The notes below the pieces were generated by a model, which saw only the letters and a list, made by a program, of their open reading frames with translations, did not search any database and was not told the DNA's origin. Positions 8,659-15,838 of a DNA stretch of 62,015 nucleotides are shown one piece after another (the stretch's first letter is position 1; each line of letters starts with the position of its first letter). This DNA is from an uncultured Collinsella sp. (GTDB taxonomy: Bacteria; Actinomycetota; Coriobacteriia; Coriobacteriales; Coriobacteriaceae): positions 1 through 62,015 of the forward strand of contig CABUNJ010000013.1 of the NCBI GenBank assembly GCA_902492935.1, given 5' to 3'. The position numbers and the translations under genes are program-made.

Positions 8659-10284
8659 ATGGACGTCCGTACGGACGGCGATATTGCCGATAGCTTTTGG
8701 TGGCGGCGCACAACGCTGACGCGCCGCACTCCTCTGTATGACGCCTGCGTATCGGTGGGGCTGCTGGTCGCGGCGACGATTGTGGGCGCGCTACTCGACC
8801 ATCCGGGTCTCGCGCCGAGCATCATGATCGTCTATGTGTTTGCCGTTCAGCTGTGCGCATTCTTTACCTGGAGTCGCCTGTATTGCTTGCTGAGCTCGGC
8901 TGCCGCCGTGGCGCTCTACAACTTCTTGTTTGTCGACCCGCGCTACTCGCTGTCGCTTATCGACCGCGGCTATCCCGGCATGTTCTTCATCATGTTCGTG
9001 GTCTCGCTTGTGTCGAGTTCGATTGCGTTGGCCCTGCGCCGCGCCTTGGCACAGGCTGCCGCCAGCGATCGCCGCACACATATGGTGCTCGAGACCAACC
9101 GCATGCTGCAGCGGTGCGCCGATCAGCATCAGATCGTTCACGCCATGGCCACGCAGCTGGCGCGTCTTTCGGGCTGCCCTGTCGTGTGGTACAGCGCCGA
9201 CGCCGAGGGCGATGACCTGCTGCCGCGCGCGACTTACACGGCCGTGGGCGATGCCGCACCGGTGCACGAACTGGCGCCGCAGATGCCGCCTCGGCTCTCG
9301 GCGTCCGCCTATGTGGGAACGCCGCTCGACGCCACGTTTGGCGGCTCGGCGTTTTATGGCATCTACCTGACGGTTCGCACAGGCGACGGCTTCGCGCGCT
9401 CGGGCGATCCCGCCTCGGTGGTGGGCGTGCTGGCTATCGTTGCCGAGCCCGACGTGCTGACGCATGAGGAGCGGACACTTGCCGATGCCATCGTGAGCGA
9501 AGGCGAGCTGGCGCTCGATCGCGCCCGCGCCATGGAGGCCCGCGAGGAGGCGGCGGTGCTTGCCAAAAATGAGCAGCTGCGCGCCAACCTGCTGCGCTCC
9601 ATCTCGCATGACCTGCGCACGCCGCTCACCAGTATTTCGGGCAATGCCGATGTGCTGCTCGACCAGGGCTCGACCGGCACCGCCGTGCTCGACGCCCAGA
9701 CGCGCCGCGGCCTGCTCCTGTCCATTCGCTCGGATGCGCAATGGCTCAACGCCACCGTCGAGAACCTGCTCGCCATCACCAAGCTCGAGGGCGGCGGTAT
9801 GCGCCTGTCGACCACGCTCGAGCTCATGGACGATATCGTGGAGGAGGCGCTGCGCCACGTGAACCCTGCCGTGCGCGAGCACGACCTTAAGGTGGTGGCG
9901 TGCGATGAGCCGGCGCTCGTCAACGTCGATGCGCGCCTGATGGTGCAGCTGGTGGTCAATCTGGTGAACAACGCCATCACCTATACGCCCGCAGGCTCGC
10001 ATATCATGATTTCGATTAGCGTCGACGATGGACGCGTGGCGTGCTCGGTGGCCGATGACGGCCCGGGCATTGCGCCCGAGGACCGCGAGCGAATCTTTGA
10101 GTCGTTCTACACCGCCAACCACGGTCTTGCCGACAGCCATCGCAGCGTGGGCCTGGGTCTTTCGCTCTGCCGCTCCATTGCGCTGGCGCATGGCGGTAGC
10201 ATAGAGGTTGCCGCGGCGGACCCGCACGGCTCGGTCTTTACGATTGAGCTTCCCGTCGCCGACGTTTCGTTTGATAAGGAGTAG
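8659..10284 (+). CDS. KdpD-like sensor histidine kinase lacking the N-terminal KdpD domain
   Basis: 541 residues. It starts almost directly with a four-helix DUF4118 membrane block (about 25-125). A GAF-like region (~140-270) follows, then the HisKA domain with phospho-acceptor His317 in SISHDLRTPLTS, and an ATPase domain with N-box NLVNNAITYT and G-boxes DDGPGI and GLGLSL. Full KdpD has about 350 further N-terminal residues (KdpD plus USP domains that sense K+ and c-di-AMP), and these are absent. It should phosphorylate the regulator encoded 4 bases downstream. No kdpFABC is in the window, so the likely local target is kup, which is an inference. Confidence 0.88.
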   Translation: MDVRTDGDIADSFWWRRTTLTRRTPLYDACVSVGLLVAATIVGALLDHPGLAPSIMIVYVFAVQLCAFFTWSRLYCLLSSAAAVALYNFLFVDPRYSLSLIDRGYPGMFFIMFVVSLVSSSIALALRRALAQAAASDRRTHMVLETNRMLQRCADQHQIVHAMATQLARLSGCPVVWYSADAEGDDLLPRATYTAVGDAAPVHELAPQMPPRLSASAYVGTPLDATFGGSAFYGIYLTVRTGDGFARSGDPASVVGVLAIVAEPDVLTHEERTLADAIVSEGELALDRARAMEAREEAAVLAKNEQLRANLLRSISHDLRTPLTSISGNADVLLDQGSTGTAVLDAQTRRGLLLSIRSDAQWLNATVENLLAITKLEGGGMRLSTTLELMDDIVEEALRHVNPAVREHDLKVVACDEPALVNVDARLMVQLVVNLVNNAITYTPAGSHIMISISVDDGRVACSVADDGPGIAPEDRERIFESFYTANHGLADSHRSVGLGLSLCRSIALAHGGSIEVAAADPHGSVFTIELPVADVSFDKE

Positions 10285-10288
10285 CGCT

Positions 10289-11002
10289 GTGCCGAACTCT
10301 GCCGTAAAACCGCTCATCTTGGTCGTTGAGGACGATCCCGCCGTCCGCAACCTTATTGTTGCCGCGCTCGAGGCGCACGGCTTGCGTCATATGGCCGTGG
10401 AGACCGCCCATGCCGCCATCGCCGCCGCCTCATCGCAGGCACCGAGCATCGTGCTGCTCGATCTGGGCCTGCCCGATATGGACGGCGTCAAGGTGGTGGA
10501 GTCGGTGCGCGCATGGTCGGGCATGCCGATCATCGTGGTCTCGGCGCGCAGCGAGGACGCGGACAAGATTCGCGCGCTCGATGCCGGCGCCGATGACTAC
10601 CTGACCAAGCCGTTTTCGGTCGAGGAACTGCTTGCACGCATTCGCACGACGCTCAGGCGCCTTTCGTATGCGCAAACGGGTGGTGTTGCCTCCGAGGGCT
10701 CGTTCGATACCGGTGAGCTGCATATCGACTTTGATGCCGGCATCGCCACGATGGATGGCGAGGAGCTGCATCTGACGCCGATTGAGTACAAGCTCTTGTG
10801 CCTGCTGGCACATAACGCCGACAAGGTACTAACGCACCAGTTTATCCTGCACGAGATTTGGGGCACGGCAACTAAGAGCGACCTGGCGAGCCTGCGCGTC
10901 TTTATGGGTACGCTGCGTAAGAAGATTGAGTCCGACCCCGCGCACCCGCGCTATATCCAGACGCACGTGGGCATCGGTTACCGATTGGTCACCCAAGGCT
11001 AG
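10289..11002 (+). CDS. kdpE: KdpE-like OmpR-family response regulator
   Basis: 237 residues. The receiver domain has Glu14/Asp15/Asp16 (VVEDD), phospho-acceptor Asp58 (LLDLGLPDMDG) and conserved Lys in DDYLTKPFS. The C-terminal winged helix contains LTPIEYKLLCLLAHN and ends HPRYIQTHVGIGYRLV, as in KdpE. The GTG start at 10289 lies 4 bases after the kinase stop codon with AAGGAG overlapping the kinase end, so the two are coupled. It probably controls potassium-uptake genes. Confidence 0.88.
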   Translation: MPNSAVKPLILVVEDDPAVRNLIVAALEAHGLRHMAVETAHAAIAAASSQAPSIVLLDLGLPDMDGVKVVESVRAWSGMPIIVVSARSEDADKIRALDAGADDYLTKPFSVEELLARIRTTLRRLSYAQTGGVASEGSFDTGELHIDFDAGIATMDGEELHLTPIEYKLLCLLAHNADKVLTHQFILHEIWGTATKSDLASLRVFMGTLRKKIESDPAHPRYIQTHVGIGYRLVTQG

Positions 11003-11026
11003 ATCGCCAACCACCATCCCAATATG

Positions 11027-11093
11027 AGTTGCGGTGAAATACGGTCTAAATTTGCCTAATTCCAGGCAAAACAGTCCGTATTCCACCGCAACT
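11027..11093. terminator. Nested bidirectional hairpin between kdpE and rlmKL
   Basis: Outer arms of 18 bp with one mismatch (11027-11044, 11076-11093; AGTTGCGGTG and CACCGCAACT ends) enclose an inner stem TTTGCCT/AGGCAAA (11051-11057, 11064-11070). It separates convergent genes and ends in TTTG on the plus strand. The double structure is longer than a simple terminator. Confidence 0.6.
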
Positions 11094-11097
11094 TTGT

Positions 11098-13656
11098 TTA
11101 TTTGCCCTTGGGCTTGCTGGCGTAGAACTTCTTCTTTTTGGGCTTGCCTGCGGGGGAGGGTTTGCCGGCAAAGTTGGACTTGCCGTTGCCGGCCTGCGCG
11201 TGCGCGGGCGCCGTTGCGCGAGGCTTGCGGGCCTCGGGGTTGCGCAGCTCCTCGACGCGCTCGGCAATTTCCTCGGCGCTAAAGCCGACCTCGGCCATGG
11301 CGTCCTCGATGGGCAGGCGGCGCACGATATAGCAGTGGTGCACCTTCTGGTTGCGCGCGAAGTCCTCGGGGATGGTCTGTGCCGTAATGTCCTCCAGCAC
11401 TACGCCCGCGCGTGCGAGCTTGCGCGTTTCGGGGCGGAAGCCGCGCAGGTTGCAGCTAAAGATGGCATGACCGCCCTGCGCGAGCAGGCGCGATACGCCG
11501 GCCAAAAGCTCGACATGGTCGCGCTGGACATCCCAGGTGCGACGGCCCATCTTGGACGAGTTCGAGAACGTGGGCGGGTCGACAAAGATCAAGTCCCAGC
11601 GGTTGCGCGTCTGGCGCTGGTCACGAATCCAGGCGAGCACGTCGTCGCGCACAAAGTGATGCTGCGGCCCCACAAAGCCGTTTTTGCGCATGTTGCGCTC
11701 GGCCCAGTCCAGATAGGTGTTGGAAAGGTCGACCGTCACGGTCTCCTCGACGCCGCCATCGGCCGCGTAGCAGGTGGCAGTGCCGGTGTAGGCAAACAGG
11801 TTGAGGAAGCGGCGCGCCTGCTTGGCGTGCTCGCGCACCAGGTTGCGGGTGACGCGGTGATCCAGGAAGATGCCCACATCCAGATAATCGTCAAAGTTGA
11901 CGGCAAAGGTGAGTCCACCCTCTTCGATGAGCGGCAGGCGACGGCGAGCGATGTTGGCGCGCTCGCCCGATCCGCCCTTGCCGGCGCCCTGTTTGCCGTA
12001 CTGCGAGCCGCCACGCGAGCGCATGCGGGCCTTGGCGTGCACATGCTCGGCCGGAACATCCAGGATGCGGGGCGCAATGGCCAAGATGTCGAGCATGCGG
12101 GCCTGGGCCAGCGCGGGGTCGATGGTCTTGGGCGCGGCGTATTCGGCGATGACGAGCCAGCGGCCCGGCGTCTGCGGGCAGCCCTCGTACAGGTCGATGG
12201 CGGCGGAGTAGTCGGGCAGGTCGGCATCGTAGACGCGGTAGCAGCTCACGCCCTCGCGCTTGGCCCACTTGCGGCGCAGGCGGGCATTCTTGCGCAGGCG
12301 GTTGGCGAACTGCTCAGACTCGGGAATGAGCACGGGCAGCGGCTTGCCGTCGCCCAGGTCGAGCGTGGCGGCAGGCTCGGGCATGGGGGTGTCGGCGGCT
12401 TCGTCATGAGCGTCTGCGGTCTGTTCCTCGGCATCTGCGCTGATCGCTGCTTCAAATGCCGCGGCGGCGTGGTCGAGCGAGGGCCAAACCTCAATAGCCG
12501 CCTCCTCGTTATTGGGCATGATGGCGATCGAGCGCTTGGGCTCGGCATGGAGCGCGCGGGCCATAAGGCCATCGCGGGTGAGCGCGGCGACCGGTGCCGA
12601 AGCGAGCTCGGGCGCGCGGCGCAGCTCGCCGATGAGCGTCATGGCATCGTGCATGAGTGAAAGCGGTGTCTCGGTCGTATCCGCGACGAGGGCGGCACCG
12701 GCGACAGTGCCCGCGTGGTCCAGCACAGTGGCGGACTTAGCGGCGCAAAAATCGACAAAGCGCTTGTAGCCGGCACACTTGACCATGCGCTCGGCGGTCT
12801 TGCGGGCGGTGGGGTCAATGTCCATGGCCACGATGCGCGCCTGGCGCTCGCGCGCTGCCGCCTCGCGCTCGCGCGCCTCGGCAAGCAGCTGCTCCCACAG
12901 AGCGGCGTCGTGTAGCTGCCAGCCCTCAAAGCCCCAGCGCTCGCGTGCGGCGCCCGGGGCGCGGTCGGTCAGAATGTTCACGGCTTCCAGCAACAGGCCG
13001 CCGCCGGCGCACGAGGCATCGATTAGCGTGGGAAGGGCTTCATTCTCGTAATCGTCGGCCGTCAACTCGCGCTCGCACAGTGCGGTCCAGCCGACCTGCG
13101 CCAGCACCAGGGCGGCGTAGTCGGGGCGCAACACGTGCGCACCCTCGCCGGCACGGGTCGCCGCGGGCGGCAGGCGCTTGAACAGCGGGTCGCCCGAAAG
13201 GTCCAGGCTGATGCTCGCGCGGCGCTGGCGCAGCGAAAGCAACAGGTGAACGTCGGGATCGGCAGCGTCGACATCGGCGCGACGGCCCGTGGTCTCGGCC
13301 AGACGGTCGCACAGCGCGTCCTTGGCGCGCAGGGCCGAGAAGCGCGTGTTGCGCAGCTGCTCGGTCACGCCGCGGGCGGTGATGGCAATGGTGGCGCCGG
13401 GGCGGACGATGTTCTCCCAGGCGATGTCGTAAACGCTATCGTACAGCTCATCGGCATCCTGCGCCTCAAAGCGCCCGAGCACCGCAAACACGCGGCTCGC
13501 TAGGCGCGACCACAGACAGGCGCGGTAGCCTTCTTCGAGCTCGCCCTCAAACGTGGCGCGGCCCTTCAGCCGGCGAACATGCGAAAGCCCGAGGCGTTTA
13601 AGCTCATCGGCGAGTGCGGACTCAAAGCCTTCGGGGCAGCTTGCGTAAAATTCCAT
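11098..13656 (-). CDS. rlmL: Bifunctional 23S rRNA methyltransferase RlmKL
   Basis: 852 residues, longer than the ~700 of E. coli RlmKL. An N-terminal THUMP-containing part is followed by the RlmL domain with LIDASCAGGGLLLEA, a variant of the usual DPxCGSGT motif. An RlmK domain follows, with NLFAYTGTATCYA (SAM-binding) and FVDPPTFSNS. The family makes m2G2445 and m7G2069 in 23S rRNA. The extra length comes from an acidic Ala/Glu-rich linker between the two enzymes (about residues 375-435) and a basic tail ending KPKKKKFYASKPKGK. GAGGT precedes the ATG. It is monocistronic and convergent with kdpE. Confidence 0.9.
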   Translation of the reverse strand: MEFYASCPEGFESALADELKRLGLSHVRRLKGRATFEGELEEGYRACLWSRLASRVFAVLGRFEAQDADELYDSVYDIAWENIVRPGATIAITARGVTEQLRNTRFSALRAKDALCDRLAETTGRRADVDAADPDVHLLLSLRQRRASISLDLSGDPLFKRLPPAATRAGEGAHVLRPDYAALVLAQVGWTALCERELTADDYENEALPTLIDASCAGGGLLLEAVNILTDRAPGAARERWGFEGWQLHDAALWEQLLAEAREREAAARERQARIVAMDIDPTARKTAERMVKCAGYKRFVDFCAAKSATVLDHAGTVAGAALVADTTETPLSLMHDAMTLIGELRRAPELASAPVAALTRDGLMARALHAEPKRSIAIMPNNEEAAIEVWPSLDHAAAAFEAAISADAEEQTADAHDEAADTPMPEPAATLDLGDGKPLPVLIPESEQFANRLRKNARLRRKWAKREGVSCYRVYDADLPDYSAAIDLYEGCPQTPGRWLVIAEYAAPKTIDPALAQARMLDILAIAPRILDVPAEHVHAKARMRSRGGSQYGKQGAGKGGSGERANIARRRLPLIEEGGLTFAVNFDDYLDVGIFLDHRVTRNLVREHAKQARRFLNLFAYTGTATCYAADGGVEETVTVDLSNTYLDWAERNMRKNGFVGPQHHFVRDDVLAWIRDQRQTRNRWDLIFVDPPTFSNSSKMGRRTWDVQRDHVELLAGVSRLLAQGGHAIFSCNLRGFRPETRKLARAGVVLEDITAQTIPEDFARNQKVHHCYIVRRLPIEDAMAEVGFSAEEIAERVEELRNPEARKPRATAPAHAQAGNGKSNFAGKPSPAGKPKKKKFYASKPKGK

Positions 13657-13731
13657 GGGTGACCTCTCTGGTTGCGTCGCTCCATTATATGATGGATGCT
13701 TCGTTTGCCCTTATCCTCGAAAGGAACCCAT

Positions 13732-14559
13732 ATGATTGATGCGTGTCCCGAACCCGCTGTGCTCTTTTTTGACGTGGACGGCACGCTGACGTCGTTCGAT
13801 CCCGACAACATGACCGACAAGGACTTTTCGGCGGTTCGCCCCTCGCAGGCGGTCGTCGAGGCGTTTCATCGTCTGCGCGACGCGGGACACAAGGCGTTTA
13901 TCTGCACGGGTCGCCCCCTGTGGCTCATCGCCGATAGCTTGCGTGCGCTCGACCCCGCGGGCGTCGTTGCCATGGCGGGCGCCACGCTCGAGGTCGAGGG
14001 CCGCGTGGTGTATGAGGACTGCTTTGACGAGGACGTTATCGAGGAGCTTGCGCGCCGTATGGCCGCGGCAGGGATTGAGGCCTTTTTCGAGACCAACGTG
14101 GCTACTTTTGCCCTGGAACCCGCGGGTGTTGAGCGGTCGTCTCTGATCGGCACTTCTGTGGTGCACAGCACCGAGGAAATGCGCGTCGACGGCCGTCTGC
14201 GCGTGGGCAAGGTAGGCATCGTCGCGAGTGACCTGGCTCGCGTAGCCAACGATGATGGCTTTATCGATTGCGAGTTTGAGCTGTGCAACACCGGTGGTCA
14301 GAATCGCGAGCTGAGCCCCAAGGGCATTGACAAGGGCGTGGGAGTGGCGCGAGCGCTGGAATACCTGGGTCGCACCGGCAACGCGCGCACCTTTGGCTTT
14401 GGTGATTCCGGCAACGATCTGGGTATGCTCGCTGCTGTCGAGACGGCCGTGGCCATGGGCAACGCCATGCCCGAGGTCAAGGCGGTCGCCGACTACGTGA
14501 CCGACGATGTCGCACACGACGGCACCGTCACGGCGATGCAGCATTTCGGCCTCATCTAA
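13732..14559 (+). CDS. Cof-type HAD-superfamily phosphatase
   Basis: 275 residues. Motif I is FFDVDGTLTSFD. The central cap domain covers about residues 85-190. Motif IV is GFGDSGNDLGMLAAV, followed by the typical Cof ending GNAMPEVKAVADYVTDDVAHDGT. Relatives dephosphorylate sugar phosphates, flavin precursors or pyridoxal phosphate. The ATG at 13732 has AAAGGA 7 bases before it and gives a domain starting at the usual distance. It is divergent from rlmKL. The substrate is not predictable. Confidence 0.88.
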   Translation: MIDACPEPAVLFFDVDGTLTSFDPDNMTDKDFSAVRPSQAVVEAFHRLRDAGHKAFICTGRPLWLIADSLRALDPAGVVAMAGATLEVEGRVVYEDCFDEDVIEELARRMAAAGIEAFFETNVATFALEPAGVERSSLIGTSVVHSTEEMRVDGRLRVGKVGIVASDLARVANDDGFIDCEFELCNTGGQNRELSPKGIDKGVGVARALEYLGRTGNARTFGFGDSGNDLGMLAAVETAVAMGNAMPEVKAVADYVTDDVAHDGTVTAMQHFGLI

Positions 14560-14752
14560 TGAATCCCGCGTTCTGACGTTTGCTCAAACTGCGACTCTTT
14601 GCTTTTGCATGCTCAATCGATTTATCAATCCAAACACTGAGGTGTTTATACCGTTCGCCGAGAAGATAAAAAACCGCAGTTCACGCCTTGATAAACGTAG
14701 GTAAAGTGTTTAGCAGTTTATCGGCCGTATGCTAACGAAAGGAATCAGGCAG

Positions 14753-15457
14753 ATGGCAATCAAGGTGTTCGCTGACGGTGCAAACCTCGAGGGCATGCTC
14801 GACATGTACGAGAACGGCAACGTTCAGGGTTTCACGACCAACCCGTCCCTTATGAAGAAGGGCGGCGTGACGGATTACCGCGCGTTTGCCAAGGAGGTCC
14901 TGGCCCACATCACCGATGTATCCGTCTCGTTTGAGGTCTTTGCCGACGACGTCGAGACCATGGAGGTCGAGGCCCGCGAGATCGCTACCTGGGCCGAGAA
15001 CGTCTACGTCAAGATTCCGTGCGTGACCACCAAGGGCGAGTCCACCGCCGAGCTGGTCCGCAAGCTTTCCGCCGACGGCATCAAGGTCAACGTCACCACC
15101 ATCTTTACGCCTACGCAGGTCGATGAGATGGTCGAGGCCGTTGACGCCGAGACGCCGTCCATCATCTCGCTCTTTGCCGGCCGCATCGCCGACACCGGCG
15201 TCGACCCCATTCCGTTTATGACGGAGTCGGTTAAGAAGGCCGCCGCCAAGCCCAACTGTGAGGTCCTGTGGGCGTCCACGCGCGAGCTCATCAACATTTA
15301 CCAGGCCGAGGCCTGCGGTTGCCAGATCATTACGGTGCCCAACAGCATCCTGGCCAAGCGGAAGAACATCGGTCGCGACCCGTACGAGGTCTCGCTCGAC
15401 ACCGTCCGCGGCTTTGCCAAGGATATCGCCGCTTTGGGCTTCCATATTCTGCCGTAG
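14753..15457 (+). CDS. Transaldolase-family / fructose-6-phosphate aldolase-like enzyme
   Basis: 234 residues. The (beta/alpha)8 transaldolase pattern is clear: GFTTNPSLMKKGG near the start, the Schiff-base lysine in VYVKIPCVT (about Lys87), then NVTTIFTPTQ and SLFAGRIADTGVDP. It is slightly longer than the 220-residue FSA/TalC subfamily. It would form or cleave a C3-C3 bond with dihydroxyacetone or sedoheptulose phosphate donors. AAAGGA (14738-14743) precedes the ATG by 9 bases. The 3' end of the gene (GFHILP) has a diverged copy 156 bases downstream. Confidence 0.88.
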   Translation: MAIKVFADGANLEGMLDMYENGNVQGFTTNPSLMKKGGVTDYRAFAKEVLAHITDVSVSFEVFADDVETMEVEAREIATWAENVYVKIPCVTTKGESTAELVRKLSADGIKVNVTTIFTPTQVDEMVEAVDAETPSIISLFAGRIADTGVDPIPFMTESVKKAAAKPNCEVLWASTRELINIYQAEACGCQIITVPNSILAKRKNIGRDPYEVSLDTVRGFAKDIAALGFHILP

Positions 15458-15615
15458 GGCGAACACTGGCTGCGCCATGGGCTGTTCGCCCCGGCCTTCC
15501 CTTTCCCTATCGCTCACGCGCTTTGCGAGGGTCGCGCTAGGGAAAGGGAAGGCCGGGGCTGCCGGCACGAGCTTGCCGGTAGGTTGGCGATAGGCTTCCA
15601 TATCCTGCCGTGGGC
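15437..15615 (+). repeat. Duplicated 3' end of the transaldolase-family gene flanking a 21-bp inverted repeat
   Basis: The gene end at 15437-15460 (GGCTTCCATATTCTGCCGTA) recurs at 15593-15615 with T-to-C and A-to-G changes; the first is synonymous (GFHILP kept), the second turns the stop codon into TGG. Between the copies, arms 15489-15509 and 15538-15558 form a perfect 21-bp inverted repeat (CCCCGGCCTTCCCTTTCCCT core). It looks like an element inserted at, or a recombination within, the gene end that left a working stop codon. Confidence 0.65.
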
Positions 15616-15829
15616 AAAGGTACCCCTGCCTGCGCCGTGCAAAATTGAGAGTATTCAGCAAGGTAAAGGCTTTTACCAGTTGGGTGAAGCACGGAACAGC
15701 CCCCGTTCTGGCTCTAATGTCGCTAAAACGGGGGCTGTTTTTGACGTTATTGTCTCTGTGGGGCGTTCGGAACGGTGGAATTTGCAGAATACTCGCGATT
15801 TTGCACATCGCTACAGGGGGTACCTTTGC
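15614..15829. mobile_element. MITE-like palindromic element upstream of the tex stop
   Basis: 48-base ends (15614-15661 and 15782-15829) are inverted repeats matching at about 38 of 48 positions, both beginning GCAAAGGTACCC. Inside lie a small stem (15662-15677, GGTAAA/TTTACC) and a 13-bp GC-rich stem (15695-15707, 15727-15739, AACAGCCCCCGTT) followed by TTTTTG that can terminate transcription. There is no coding capacity. It ends 9 bases from the tex stop codon. A full palindrome of 216 bp is too long to be only a terminator. Confidence 0.55.
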
Positions 15830-15838
15830 TTTGGCGGT

